From Phoronis australis (Eukaryota; Phoronida; Phoronidae), in assembly GCA_002633005.1 (NCBI GenBank), contig NMRA01000045.1, positions 64,001 through 128,000 of the forward strand: 64,000 nucleotides of DNA, in the 5' to 3' direction. The notes beneath the pieces are model-generated. The model searched no databases. It saw nothing but the letters and a program-made list of their open reading frames with translations, and was not told the DNA's origin. Made by a program: the position numbers and the translations under genes. Shown here piece after piece: positions 10,663-22,564 of the stretch. How positions within the stretch are numbered: position 1 is the first letter of the stretch; each line of letters starts with the position of its first letter.

Positions 10663-13600
10663 GTGAGTGACTGGATATTACAAATAACATAGCCTTCAGT
10701 TGCTGTAACTGAAACGGACAGTATCCCATTAACCGTTTTACTATTAGATAATACTTTACAAAATATACGATTCTTTGTTAGTCTTATCAGATATTCTTCA
10801 TGTTTGCCAAAGCAGCGGTGAAAGCTGGAGGACGACAAAATTGGAATGTCCATGCCCGCTGCCAGAGGGGGTTCGGGGATTGGATCGACACCCGCGCAAA
10901 AGGTCCAGCCCCAGCCTGTCCGTTAAAGATATAATACAGATGGGCAACAATAAAATTGTCGGAGTTACTTGTACAAGTAACTACAATGATAGCTAAGTTA
11001 ATAACAATTTTGGATTTGCTTTTGATTCAAAGCGCTTCATGTAATCGTCGGACGTACCCAGCCAGCTTCAGTACAAGGCAGCCCTCCATTGTTGCTCAAA
11101 AATCAGACATTTTTAAATGTTATAGTTAAAACTATAACCATGTTTTCTTGCATTGAAAAACTCCGACGAGCATGTTCACATTTTGGGGGAAAAGTAGCTC
11201 TCGACCTAATAGAATATTTTGGTCAACGAAGAAAGACTCTTCATATCAATAGTGTCAATGATGCATAGCCTCACAGACTTCATACGAGCAACTAACTTGA
11301 TGGAAGAGATTTCCAAAGTTACATGTTACTATTCCCATGGTTCACTACTCTGAAGATCCAGTACTCCGAAGGTTCACTACTCCGAAATTTCGCCAACTTC
11401 GAAACTTCACTACTTCGAATGTTCACAATTCCGAAACCAGAACTCCGACTGTTATTTTTTCTTAAATATAAGCACAGCTTCAGAAGTCGATTTCACATTA
11501 TATCCAGGTTCTCGTTCACACCCTTACATGCATTCACTAGTAAGAGCGAGCTCAGAGGAGCAGGAGACATCTTTGTGCAATACTGTTATATTTTTGTGTG
11601 TTACATAAAAGTAATGCGCAAAAATACAACTGGATAAAAATAACGTCAAGTCACTCTCCAACTGAATATGTCTGTCCGTCGAGTAGGTGTAATAACTCAT
11701 TTAAGCACCTCTGATTTGAACGTTTGGGAGGAGGTGACGCGAGAACGTTCTACACCACACTACATCCAAATTTGAGTCCCGTTCATTGCGATTACATGAC
11801 GGCGTTTTCCCGTTCAGTAACTTTACCAGAAGTAGAAGGTTGTGAGCGTGTGATAACATCTAGCTTCTTTGTTAACTGCCATGTACAGTCTTTTGTCTGG
11901 TATGACAACAGGCACCCAATTATATACCAGGCTTATTACAGACCAGGTGTGAACACATTCAAACCCAAAACGAATAGGTACGTTCGGAAAGAATATATTG
12001 CGGTAACCTCGGTTGTAGTTGGGCGATTTTTGGCGATTCAAAAACTAAACATGATCATCATTTGACGAGGATTTCAGAAATGTTCAAACATGTTATAACT
12101 TAACTTTTATTTTTAACAGCACAACCCAGTCAGGCTAGATATGATTTTATTGGAGATTAGAGCAATTATCGAACAAAAGAGAGCTGGCCCTCCAACCATA
12201 AATGCCAGAATGGAGTTAATCAGTCGTGTAAGATATTGGCTACAGGGGTCATCTTCCCAACTTATTGTTGGGCTATAGAATCGAACAAGTTGGGAGCAAC
12301 GGGAAAACGCCGTGATGAACGGTCACGACATCCTCATTTCTGGTATTTAGCTGCCTCATCTTAGAAACGTAGAGCTGAGAGTCATCGTTGTATATACAGA
12401 TTTCCCTTCTCCCTAATTAAGGTGCACAAACTGAGGGCCTTACTGAACACTCCACAGTGTCGACGTTTGCAAAATAACAAAGTCCACCGTTCGAGAAATT
12501 CGAACAAAATCCCGCGCGGGCCTGATGTCTGTGCCCCGAATGATTTTCCTTTCTACGGAAATGGGATAACTTGAAAACCCGAACTTCTTTGAATATAGGC
12601 CTATTTTTAAAACTGTTCGGTTGTTGGAAGCCTTAAGTCTGAACATCAGTTTGCGGAGGCGGATTTCAAATACCTTGCGGAAACCCTGCAGTCCTACGTC
12701 ATGCCTCTATCAAACCAAACGCCACATTTGTATTGGTTTACGTAATATATGCTATCGCACTTTGCAGGCAAACGCCGGTTACTTTTTTGGTGACTTCCTG
12801 AATATGGTTGGAAGTTACGTTTGTGAACAACTCGGCATTCCTGGAGACAGCTACGAGAGTAAAAAGGTGTGTTTACTGAAGGATCTCACGCAGGAATACG
12901 TGCTTAGAACCCCGGAAGCCGCAAAGGTGGGTGATGTTGAAGAGTTTTTTTGGTTTTGGTGATTGTCATCTATTAATATGCCAGTAGGGGAAAGTAACGA
13001 CCACCACAGCCTCGAAACCTTTGGACTCGACTTTTGCCTTCTTAAAAGACAAATCGATAGGTTTATAGCTTTCTCCTGTTCTTTTGCGTTCAACTTCCCA
13101 ACGCACAGGGAAACCCGTCTGTAGATACGTGTTGTTTATTGGACTGCTGTGTACTTACTACGTCCATACATTTACAACGCGGTTGAGCAGGGTTCTTATA
13201 GCGCGTGTGCGCACAAAAATAAACACCATAGCACACGCCTTCTTTAAAGAGTTCCTACCGTGACCCTGTGTCTCAAAAGGAACGTTGTTTCGACAACAGT
13301 CTGTAAATCTTAATCAAATCAGCCAGAGTCGTGTATCAAGACGATAAGCCAAACTATATTTGGTCGTCACAATTTCCATGAAATATGCAAATTTATGATG
13401 TAATGACCTGCAAACTGACCTCATTATATTTGTTGACCATAAAAAGATAGGTGCAATTATAAGAACAATCTACATGTATTGCCCTCAGAGGAAGAGATGA
13501 GCAGAAAGAAAATTTTAAATAATGACGCCCTTGATTTGCATAAATTATGCAAATTTATCATGCAACAACTTGTACACTTATTTCATTAAATTCACTAAGG

Positions 13601-16600
13601 TCTTTCCCATTGGGAACACTTAAATTCGGTTTTGAATTGACGTTAACAGCGCGAGTTCACGCCCGAGTAAAAAAGAGTTGGATGTAACAGCGAAGCGTCG
13701 ACTTCACTACAATAGACCTTATTCACGCCGACAGGAGACGCGTTCCAAAACGAGGCTCGCTGCGATAGCTCTGGTGGCTTTTTCGCGTAGTTGTACTCCG
13801 CGTTGCTCGAACAGCTAGAAAAAAATTTGACACTCTGTTTTACAATCCCTAAGGACGTTGGGATTCGGAAACGTTGGGTCCTTGCCATACGCCGCGACGA
13901 AGGAAAATGTGTCCGTGCAAAATTTATAACTGTTTTCGTATCATAATTTGTCGCATCTCGGTTGCCGCCATAGCAACGAGGACTGGAGAATCTTCGGCCA
14001 ACCAGGCTGTGTTTTCATGACTATGGGATGAAGCGCGATGCATTTTTCTTTACAAAAAGGACAGGGCCCTCAATCCCTCAATTTTGGGGCAAATATCGGC
14101 CCTGTTCCCCTCTCAAAAACATTAAAAAATCACGCGAAATTCCCGGCATCACGAAGCCTAAGAATTCCCTTAGTGATTGAAAATTTCTCTCCAACGGTTC
14201 AAATCACCTGTGACCACTGAGGTGAGAATTTGAAAAAGTAGAAAATCGTAGGCGGATTTAGCGGGGGCCCCTCTCAGAAGCTAGGCCTCACACTGGCACC
14301 TTTCCCCTCGAATATGAACGAGGCTTCTGAAGAAACATGATAACTATGCTTGTTCCAGGGGGATCCAGGACTTTGAGTTAGGGAGGGGGGGGCCAAGGCA
14401 GAGTATTAGCCATGATTTTGCCCGTCAGACATTCGCGCTTCTGAACTGCCAAATGGAATCTGGCAGACTTTTAGGGGGGACATGGCATCCTTGGCTCCCC
14501 TCTAAATCCGCCATTGTGTTTTGTCTGAAATTGAGCTCTAAAACGAGGTTATGCTTTGGACGAAAGAATTAGGTGTTTTAATTTTAAAATTCAACTTGGT
14601 CGAGATTGATATTTGAAAAATATAACACATGAAATAGACGTAATTATTAAAACCAAGAAAGCAGAACTGAAGGTCATATGATTTTTATTTTCAATTGCGA
14701 GCCTGGTTTTTTATCGTAAACAAAATGTATATTTAATAACATCAAGTATTATTTCAGATCAATAACAAATCAACTGTTAGTCCCGGTAGTGCCTACCTCA
14801 CCAGGACCTAAGCCATGCTTGAAGCTAGTAGGCCTACTCTTGATCAACAAATTAAACCAGATGTGACTAATTGCACATGACCGCAAAATGCTATGAGCCA
14901 CCACTGTCGAATATATTTTCAACTCGTCAACAATACGACCAGATGACCTGGTTCGTGTAGAAAGCATTTTTATCAAGAATTTATTAGAAGAAACGTAACC
15001 CTGCATTCAGCATGATACCTAATCCGTAACACTACGATCGCCACAATCTGGTCTTGTTTACTTTTCATGTTTCGAACCTAGTTATCCGAAAAAATTATAT
15101 CCTTTCGTCAGACAACTCTTTGGTGCATTGATTTGTTCTTTAACTGTATTTTTCTACGTCTCTGTGGCTAATTATTGACACATTTTTTAAGATTTAATAT
15201 TGAGGTTCGACTCCAAAGACCGGCCATTTAACTCAAGCAATGTAAATTTCCGCTTTGTTTATCGCAGTGAGCCTCGCTTTGGATTTTAATGTCCGCCGCG
15301 TGAATTGGGTCTATGGGGACGCATAACTTCGATGCCATCGGAGTTATCGGCAGAGGTCGCTGAGTTTGACAACAGCGGTGGTTAATTATTAATATTTTCC
15401 TTTAATATTTATTGTTTCGGCAGTATCAGCATTCTGTTTCGATTAATCCATTTAATGTTGGATTCGTTATTTTAAAAAATTAACGTATAGTGTACGCAAA
15501 ACGAGTTCCCGCCATACGCCATACCGATTTTGTTCGATTCAGCTGTTAACCTACTCAAGAATCAAGTTTCTTTCAATATGATATCTTTTGCTATATCGTC
15601 CTCGTTAACGTTCTAGTTATCATTTATGGAGAGGGAGAGGTTCTTACCATTTTTGATTGCAAGGTCAAGAAAAGAAGGCATAGTTTTGCTGAACTAGTTT
15701 TCTGAGTAACTCCGAAGCTGATGGGAACACTAGCGCTTAACTTCGCGGTTTATCACAGTTACATGGAAGCTTCAATAGTAGCCGAGTTCCTGTACGGTAA
15801 CGGGCCTACTGTCCACCTAATCATGGGTCCAAATATCAATACTTTGACCTTTGGTGCCTGATACCACAGTTATAAGCGCAAGTAAGATTTTCATTAATCA
15901 TATTCCCCTAATTTGCGTATTGTATGAAAATTCTCGAAATATCCATCTCCAAAGTACCCCCATTAATTAAACTGGTCATAGTTATATGGGTGAAAGCATC
16001 AAACTAATCTACCTGTAGTGCTTACTGAGGTAGTTATCAGCAAAATCACGTTTTTGCATGATAGCGGCCTTAATTTGCATATCAGAAAACCTGTTTAATA
16101 CTGTCAAGATAATAGCCCAGCTAAAACATTTGAGGGAGGCACCTAGACATGAATCAACCCAAAAACCCTGTACTACCGAGAATTTCTAGGCAATATCCGT
16201 TTCTGGCTACTGGACTATAAGGTGACTACAATTTGGTGAAAAGTGGAGATTGGTCATAGCCACAAGCTTTGTCTAAACAACCAGCAATCCCAGCACAGTT
16301 TCCTTTAACAGCCGGGCCCGGCTCCGATGAGCGTAACTGTCTCTTTCCTATTTTTTTCATATCTCGGGTTTCCATTCTGATTATTTTACAGTATGGCGTG
16401 CCTAGCTACTCTGTAAACACCGAGAAAGACCTAGTGGCAGCGTTAGCCAAATTAACGTTTCCTGTTGTCATGAAGCCTTTGTGTGGAAGCGGTTCGGTTG
16501 GTTGCAAAGTTCTTCACGACATGGACAGCTGTTTAAATTACTTTGGTGAACTTGTCACTGGTATGCAATCTGGGACACCTGTGCTTGAAAAACTGACATA

Positions 16601-17796
16601 CACTCATTCGGTAAGATTTGATTTTAGAGCTTCAGGGTGGACAGAAGGTATTATAAGCAAACTCTCTGTAGCAACAGCAGAAAGGTAATTCAGTGTAAAC
16701 ACGTTTTGTTTCTCACTGTTTTCATAGGCATTCATACCTCTCAAACTCCAGGCACTAAGCTAATAAGTCACAAACGAACTTCCTGGTGGTTTCAAAATTT
16801 GGAAAAAATTTTGTTGAGAAATTTTTGAGTAATTAACCTCAGTTTGCGGCAAAAGCAATTTTTATGCAGCGCAATGAGCTCAAAATGGGTAAGTTGAAAT
16901 TCGCTAGATGGTCCTATTCGAGGAAAGAGTCATGCCCATAGAAATAGAAGTATTCTGATAATCAAACGAGACACGGCAACACAAGTGCTCTCATGCTTTT
17001 GCCCTAAACTGTTCAGATGTTAACCGAGGTACCTTTCTTCATTGGTACTACTTAGCGAATATCGAGTCGCTCACTAAAGGTACTCTTTATTTTTCAGGTG
17101 CTTGTGATGGAATACCTGAAAGGTGTCAAATATTCAGTTGACGTGGTGATTTCCCGCGGAAAACTTGTTGGCGGCTTCATTGTTAAGAGAGGCCCTCCTC
17201 CACTACCGGATTTTTGGCACACTTCTGTCACCATTCCTGGTGGCGATTCAGCAAAGGTGAACGACAAATTGGTTGAAGCTTCGTATCAGTGCTCTCTAGC
17301 CGTCGGTCTTCGCCACGGGGTGTACAACGTCGAACTTATCCGTGACAAAGGTTACGCCTGGCCAAGGTTAATCGAAATCAATCCACGTCCTTCAGGTACT
17401 AAAATGGGTTCATTACTTGAAGTAGCGTACGGTAATGATACTGGTGTCATCAATGCAAAGCTCCGCTGTGGCATAAATCTTTCTTCCGATGAGTTAAAGA
17501 TTGAGCCCAAAACACACGTGGCTGCCTATTACTTCGATTTGATTAGGCACACAGACAAGTTGAAAACAGCATACGGTCATATGTTATCAAATGCTAAATG
17601 CTACGATGTCGGGATGGCGACCCTGGGACCAAAAACTACGACAGAAATGCTGTATGAAAAACCTACATATCTAGATCCGGTTCTCCTAGTTATGACGTCA
17701 GACGAATCAAGATGTGGGGCTATTAATAAATTATGTCGATTTCTTGTTCATTCAAAGTACTTCGACAGTATGGAAGAAGCATTGTTGCTGTTTTAA
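10344..17796 (+). CDS. ATP-grasp ligase, carnosine-synthase-like (5 exons, 5' end missing)
   Basis: Five exons, 10344-10662, 12120-12227, 12768-12926, 16392-16610 and 17098-17796, join in phase 0 throughout into about 500 residues ending at TAA. Exons 3-5 carry the ATP-grasp fold: a pre-domain segment LGIPGDSYESKKVCLLKD, an ATP-binding Lys in FPVVMKPLCGSGSVG, a second lobe VMEYLKGVKYSVDVV, and the metal-site signature VELIRD...LIEINPRPSGTKMG. ATP-grasp enzymes of this type join a carboxylate to an amine through an acyl-phosphate. In animals the closest familiar member is carnosine synthase (beta-alanine plus histidine). Carnosine synthases are longer, so N-terminal exons are probably missing upstream or unrecognised. 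The enzyme is expected in the cytosol. The substrate cannot be read from sequence. Confidence 0.85.
10663..12119 (+). other. ATP-grasp intron 1
   Basis: 1457 bp. It holds a degenerate 16-18-bp tandem array (TTCACTACTCCGAA, about six copies) at 11337-11440. Other open frames (e.g. 11724-12065) lack family features. Confidence 0.6.
11337..11440. repeat. Degenerate 16-18-bp tandem repeat
   Basis: About six diverged copies of (GG)TTCACTACTCCGAA. The units share the CGAA end but vary in length. Confidence 0.7.
12120..12227 (+). CDS. ATP-grasp gene, candidate exon B
   Basis: A 36-codon open segment without any ATG-initiated frame. It has a strong pyrimidine tract and acceptor (TTATTTTTAACAG) and donor GTAAGA, and is phase 0 at both ends, as exons A and C require. 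It encodes a helix-like LDMILLEIRAIIEQKRAG. It could be a real exon, an alternative exon, or a chance match. Confidence 0.5.
12768..12926 (+). CDS. ATP-grasp gene, exon C
   Basis: Acceptor TTTGCAG and donor GTGGGT, 53 codons, phase 0 on both sides. It contains LGIPGDSYESKKVCLLKDLT, the typical 'Leu-Gly-Leu-Pro-Gly...Lys-Asp-Lys' segment just before the ATP-grasp domain. It ends PEAAK, which continues into YGVPSYS of the next exon. Confidence 0.85.
12927..16391 (+). other. ATP-grasp intron 3
   Basis: 3465 bp, the largest intron of this gene. It contains the short DNA transposon at 14356-14516. The rest holds no recognised gene, and a minus-strand frame at 13643-13888 has no recognisable protein features. 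Confidence 0.6.
14356..14516. mobile_element. Short DNA transposon, CAGGGGCGGATCC family, copy 1
   Basis: A 161-bp element from CAGGGGGATCCAGGACTTTG to CTAAATCCGCCATTG. It is flanked by TGTTC (14351-14355) and TGTTT (14517-14521), a 5-bp target duplication with one difference. The interior resembles the other copies (TTGAGTTAGGG, GCCAAGGCAGAGTATTA, TTTTAGGGGGG). A partial terminus-like GGCGGATTTAG also lies at about 14250, so the site may be composite. Confidence 0.8.
16392..16610 (+). CDS. ATP-grasp gene, exon D (ATP-binding lobe)
   Basis: Acceptor TTATTTTACAG and donor GTAAGA, 73 codons, phase 0. It begins YGVPSYSVNTEKDL and carries FPVVMKPLCGSGSVGCKVL, with the nucleotide-binding Lys and the Gly-rich loop. 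It ends LTYTHS. Confidence 0.9.
17098..17796 (+). CDS. ATP-grasp gene, terminal exon E
   Basis: The acceptor TTATTTTTCAG is followed by 232 codons and TAA. VMEYLKGVKYSVDVV is the central ATP-grasp beta strands. LPDFWHTSVTIPGG is the loop before the helical section. VELIRD and LIEINPRPSGTKMG supply the Glu/Asn metal ligands and the conserved Arg. A C-terminal region of about 90 residues follows (VAAYYFDLIRHTDK and beyond). All hallmark residues visible for the fold are present, so the gene looks functional. No canonical AATAAA was seen close downstream. Confidence 0.93.
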   Translation: MLVMEYLKGVKYSVDVVISRGKLVGGFIVKRGPPPLPDFWHTSVTIPGGDSAKVNDKLVEASYQCSLAVGLRHGVYNVELIRDKGYAWPRLIEINPRPSGTKMGSLLEVAYGNDTGVINAKLRCGINLSSDELKIEPKTHVAAYYFDLIRHTDKLKTAYGHMLSNAKCYDVGMATLGPKTTTEMLYEKPTYLDPVLLVMTSDESRCGAINKLCRFLVHSKYFDSMEEALLLF

Positions 17797-18189
17797 ATGA
17801 AAGGATTTTTGTGTGTGATCTTCTACAGACTGAAAGCCTTGCACGCCATGTATGATACACGACACGGAATTTGCTTGAAAATTTTCCTTTTATTTATCCA
17901 TATGTTCGTATGGGAAGGAGCGGATAAAGGGAAGGAAAGGGAAAGAGAATACAACCAATCTGCTAATTCATTTGCCAATGGAAGATCAATATTGTAAGAA
18001 GCATTATTGCAACCACGGGATGAGATAACTTAGAATATGTAGGGAACAGTCGACGTTTTATAGAGCAAGTTTACAGTGTATTCTGGAAAAAGGAACATTT
18101 TTTATTTAACATCACCGATTTTGATGCTTTATGTCCTATTTCTTGAACGTGTGCATTCCATATCATTGATGTATCGTTACTTTTAAAAG
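17797..18189. other. 3' flank of the ATP-grasp gene
   Basis: Presumed 3' UTR and intergenic DNA. No further gene seen. Confidence 0.4.
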
Positions 18190-18600
18190 TCAAATGTGAA
18201 CTAGTAGATCAGAGTTTTGTTCGTTATTTTGATGGATGAAATTTGACAAGGTTAGTTTTATATCTGTCTGAGGATACTGGACAATCACGTGTAATTGTCT
18301 GTTTACTATGAACCAGTCGTTAACTTCAGAGAACTTGGCATTGATGTTGTCGTCGCGTAGGTTCTTGGAAAATTTGGAAGGAGAGATGGAGCATGTGTCA
18401 GCAACATAAACAAGAGGTAAAGGTTTGTACAAAAAACAAAAATCATTAACGCAAAGGAACAAAAGAAGAGGGTCAAGGATAGAACCTGAGGCACATCGTT
18501 TGTAATACATAGTGATGAAAATTGAAAATTAGTTTTCGTTAGAGACAGACTGTTTCCCATTTTGAAAATAGTTTTGGTACCTGTTTGACTGGGTTTTGTG
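18190..18600 (-). pseudogene. LINE reverse-transcriptase relic
   Basis: Two overlapping minus-strand frames together resemble the RT palm. SNRYQ and NGKQSVSNEN are followed by a degraded form of the VPQGSILxPLLFLLYVNDF block (present as GSILDPLLLFLCVNDF). A decayed catalytic box reads YVADT where YADDT is expected, and SEVNDWFIVNRQLHV matches the helix after it. The catalytic Asp pair is broken and the frame is shifted, so it is dead. It is not the same region as that retained in LINE A. Confidence 0.75.
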
Positions 18601-18897
18601 GCATCCGTTGAGACCGTGCATTAAAGAGTATTGCATAATCTAGGGCCCGAAAGCTTCGCCGATAAAGATTGATAAAGTTGTGTATTGAGAGTCGATATAG
18701 TACATGTAGGTAAAGTATATGTTCCTCAAATTTTTGGAGTGGTTTTGTCTAACGAATGGTAAAGAAGGTGGCTGTTTGTTAAGTAAGAGAACCAATGGTT
18801 ACAGACTACTTCTTTGCGACTTCTGGAGAAAACGGCAACACGGAGACAGGTCAGTAACTAATTAGGTCTTATATCTGTAAGTCTTTGTTTTATATAC

Positions 18898-19166
18898 CAG
18901 GGGCGGATCCAGGATTTTGAGTTAGGGGCCGGGTCCAGAGCACAGGAATAACCACGATTTCGCCATATGCGCGCACACACCCAAAAATGTAGGGTTGCAG
19001 AGGTGTCGAATATTTGGGTTTGGGACCTCATTACTAAAAAAAGAAAATGGTAAACGGGGTTTGTTCAAGGCCTATGCATTATGCATTCGAACTCCTCCCA
19101 AAATGGTATCTGGGAGAATTTTAGGGGGGGCCGTGGCCCCCTTGCGCCCCCCCAAATCCGCCACTG
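18898..19166. mobile_element. Short DNA transposon, CAGGGGCGGATCC family, copy 2
   Basis: 269 bp from CAGGGGCGGATCCAGGATTTTG to CAAATCCGCCACTG. Flanking 5-mers are TATAC (18893-18897) and TGTAC (19167-19171), four of five identical. The interior shares GAGTTAGGGG and GGGAGAATTTTAGGGGGGG with the other copies. Confidence 0.85.
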
Positions 19167-19171
19167 TGTAC

Positions 19172-20068
19172 AGGTACAGTTGTTAATGTTTTCGATAAGT
19201 CAGGTATATAATGATTGCTTTATTCTTTTACTTTTTAATTGGGTTGGAAACACTAAGGCAGGGGTTAATTAAGTTGCTGTCAATAATTGTTTCTCATAAT
19301 GATGATGTATCTACTTTGATGGCTCATTGGAAAAGGTAGGATGAACTGATGATATTAGACATATGCAGGAGGGGCTGTACCAATGCTGATGTTGTATTAA
19401 ATCTATCTGCTGTTTCTTTTGTGTTGTCGAGTATACCATTGCTTCTACTCCTGGGTTGGGTTGCATAACACTTCAAAATTATCCGCTGGAAAAGTTTGAT
19501 TGTTGCATGCCGTCAGGTGCATTGTTCAGCAACAGCAACGTGGCGCGTGGTTAGAATGAGTGGCGTGGGTAAGAACTGGGAAGCGATTTGATGTTGTCCC
19601 AAGTCTTGTGCATGTCTGGGACACAAATTTTCATGAAAGTGGCTGGTAACGGTTACACTAATTCTAAAAATATTGACATCTATGGAGGAATTGTTTTTGT
19701 ACATTTGATCCCAATTCGGATGTTTTGTGATGACGTATTTTCCACTGCTATGACGCGATTTGGACCCAAAAATAGGAATAGAAATGTACAGACACGCTGC
19801 ATTTTCGAAACTTTTTGCAGGCCTTGAATTTTTTATTCAGGTAAATAGGGAAACCATTTAGCACTTTTTTACAAATTTATGACCGAATCCATAACCAGGA
19901 AACAATTTTTGAAATGCTTGGTAATTTACTGCACTATGTAGATATGGAGTAATTGTTATTGCTGTTTTTAATTTTGACATTTTAGTTTTATTTCATTGGG
20001 TCTAAAGCGTCAAAATGACATCCTACTAAACACACAAATAACTCAAAACCTTTACAATTTACGTAGTA
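19172..20068. other. Unassigned stretch
   Basis: Nothing coding or repetitive recognised. Confidence 0.3.
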
Positions 20069-20477
20069 GGGCAATTCCGTGAAAATGTCAACCTCGAGAC
20101 AAAAAAATTAAAATTGAGACTATACTAACATAACTGGTCTCATCTGAAAGCTCATTCTCTCTAGTTTCAGGACCCATGTTTGACTGTCCTATAACTTTCA
20201 ATTTTTTGCCTAAATGGACTCATTTTGGGGGTCACTTGACCCTAAAAATTAGCTCGATTTTATGTGTTGCTAGATATTGCCATAAATAAGCCAATTATGG
20301 GCATTTCACTATACTATCAAATTTGTGCAATCACATGAAGCCCAAACTTTATAAAAAAATTACATTTCAACTTTGGCACATCCTCGACCTCTTGGGGTCA
20401 AAGGCCAACTCCTGGATATCATTGTGCCGTACGTCTGTCACAAAAAAGTGCTAAAAAGTTTAGTTACGTTGAGAGGA

Positions 20478-20551
20478 GGCAGTGGGGCCTTGTGTGATGG
20501 TGCCCGCCTTCTTTACTCGAGGTTGTGGGTTCGAGTCCCACTGGGCCACAC
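20478..20551 (+). repeat. tRNA-like sequence (probable tRNA-derived repeat)
   Basis: A perfect B-box GGTTCGAGTCC (20528-20538) ends a 70-odd-base segment starting GTGGGGCC and ending GGGCCAC. The acceptor-stem pairing is imperfect and the A-box is weak, so this is a tRNA-derived repeat rather than a functional tRNA gene. Confidence 0.5.
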
Positions 20552-20831
20552 TGCTAGACCCGTGAGTCAGGTTTCTAGCTCCTCAGCTCGGTTTTAACTA
20601 AGCACAAAAAATATTTCCAGGTGATCAGTGCAATGGGCCCACATGCGCACATGGTACAACGTGTACCAGACCGCCTGCAATTATTTTTTATTATTAGTTA
20701 CATTGAAAGTTGTCATTCAAAATCAAAATAATTTCAGATTCTCTTTCAACTTGTTATTCAATACTATTGACCAAAATTTTAGATCCCAGGGATTATTCAG
20801 AAATTGCGTAACAGACGTACGGCAAATTTGT

Positions 20832-20870
20832 ACGTCCGTCACGTACATCCGTCACGTACGTCCGTCACAC
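20832..20870. repeat. 13-bp tandem repeat
   Basis: Three copies of CGTCCGTCACGTA with single differences. Confidence 0.85.
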
Positions 20871-22049
20871 ATATGAAATAACAATTTTTCAGTCAATAAA
20901 AATAACCTTAGATCTTATTTTTACTTTTTAAACGTGCAGGAGATAAAATGTATCTCACAACTAAGAACCTTGATTAAATATTACAAAGATAGCTTTAAAA
21001 TTAAGTAAAGTAGTTGCTACAGATTTAAACTAGATGCATTGGATTTTTGCAATTTCAAAAGTATTTGCAAAAATGTTATAGTTTACAATGTCACCTAGTT
21101 ATTCTTAATAGAATTCAACTTTTTAAAATCAGACAGTTGAACCACAATGTAAAATGTAAATAAAACAAAATGTTAATAGAATGATCTTCTTATTTTTTGT
21201 TGCTACCCCGTGTTTGTAAAGAAATGCTTAGCCTTTGGAAAATTCAAGACGCAAAAATATTCATATTAAAGAATTCCTAAGGTGCTCTGGAGTTTAAATA
21301 TATATTTGGTAATGTTTAATGCAAATGGCCACTGAAGTCATGTTACTAATACTTCTAAAACATCACCTTTACATGGGCATGCATCAGAACTATCAACCAG
21401 AGAATAAGTTTGTATAAACTTAGGGTGAGTTCTAATTAAAAAACAATTAATTAAAATGCGTTTTTGTTATAATGATGATTAGTAATGTTTTGAACTTTAT
21501 TTCACATTTTGTAGCTTGACATTATTAGTTTCAAATTAGTATAATTCTACTTAACGCATAAAACAATTTTCCTGATAACCAACGGGTGTCAAATACAAAA
21601 TGATTATCACTCTCTTCATCTACATTGCTTGCCATCTTCTAAGGGAAGTGAGGATTTTAGGTGGTTGTCTTATATCTTTAATCAAATGCATTGAAAAATT
21701 GAAATCCAAGAGTAATTTACCAGCATAAGCTTACCTGTGATGATTTCGTGCAAAAGGTCAATCAGTTCATGTTGATTGAGAAACTTGGAATTGGTAGCAA
21801 AAGACCAGAATACATGTAGCATAAATACTTCAAGATTTTGAGTCGCTCTGAATTGATATCTTAGTCACAACAAACAAGTTAATGTTAGAAATTCAGAGCG
21901 TACACTCTCTCAACGTTCATCGAGCTGTCTGACAAAAATTTCTTTGGAGATATCATCAAAAAATTAGTGTGTTATACTTTTCAAACATTCCACTAAATCA
22001 TCATATAAAACAAAAAAATGGTAACTAAATGCAACTCGCGTCCGTCACA

Positions 22050-22079
22050 CCATAGATTATAGACAACTATAGTCTATGG
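22050..22079. repeat. Short perfect-looking hairpin
   Basis: Arms CCATAGATTATAG and CTATAGTCTATGG pair at 12 of 13 positions around a 4-base loop. It sits between two TCACAC motifs. Confidence 0.85.
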
Positions 22080-22267
22080 TCACACCCCTTTAAAGGCAAT
22101 TTTCTCAGTCAGGTGAAGCAATAGGAAAAAGTTGATCCACGTTTTGAAAGCTTTTAAGGAGACCTGTACATTGATGAATTAATTTCCTAGGATGAACATT
22201 TTTCGCAACTGATCAAAATGTTTTCTGATTGCACGTCTGTCTCAAGTGGAATTGCCCAGAAACAAAG

Positions 22268-22318
22268 ACACACAACACACGCACACACACACACACGCGC
22301 GCGCGCGCGCGCGCACGC
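22268..22318. repeat. (CA)n/(CG)n microsatellite
   Basis: CA repeat passing into an alternating GC run. Confidence 0.95.
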
Positions 22319-22564
22319 AGACGCACATATAATGCACTCAGTCAATAGTCGCTTAGTTGTCGACAACATGGGTAAAATATAACTACCTTTTTCTTAATCT
22401 AGCAAACTGTCCATTCTTTCCAATGCCATGTACGATTAATGTGTGACACTTTGCCTATCTGGAGTGAAATTGCTGCTATAAGGGTGGTCAATATAATGTG
22501 TAGGAGGAACCTTTGATTCTGAACAACCATGATGACAAATACTCATGTCTGTTTAACATGCAAT

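Larger units (their letters stand above)
20069..22257. mobile_element. Candidate 2.2 kb inverted-repeat element
   Basis: The ends are perfect 10-bp inverted repeats: GGGCAATTCC at 20069-20078 and GGAATTGCCC at 22248-22257. Further inward both ends carry a GAGACA motif. Internal features are a tRNA-like segment (20478-20551), CGTCCGTCAC tandem units (20832-20870), and a hairpin at 22050-22079 also flanked by CCGTCACAC. No transposase is present and no target duplication is evident, so the call is tentative. Confidence 0.45.

Noticed and set aside
13643-13888. Minus-strand 81-codon frame in an ATP-grasp intron
   Set aside because: No recognisable motif, overlapped by repeats, and no partner exons.
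18995-19186. Short frame over transposon copy 2
   Set aside because: It coincides with the noncoding element and its G-rich interior.
20478-20551. Functional tRNA gene
   Set aside because: The B-box is perfect, but the acceptor stem mismatches and the A-box is weak; tRNA-derived repeat preferred.
22187-22369. Frame with Cys-Val and Ala-Arg repeats
   Set aside because: It is a translation of the CA/CG microsatellite.
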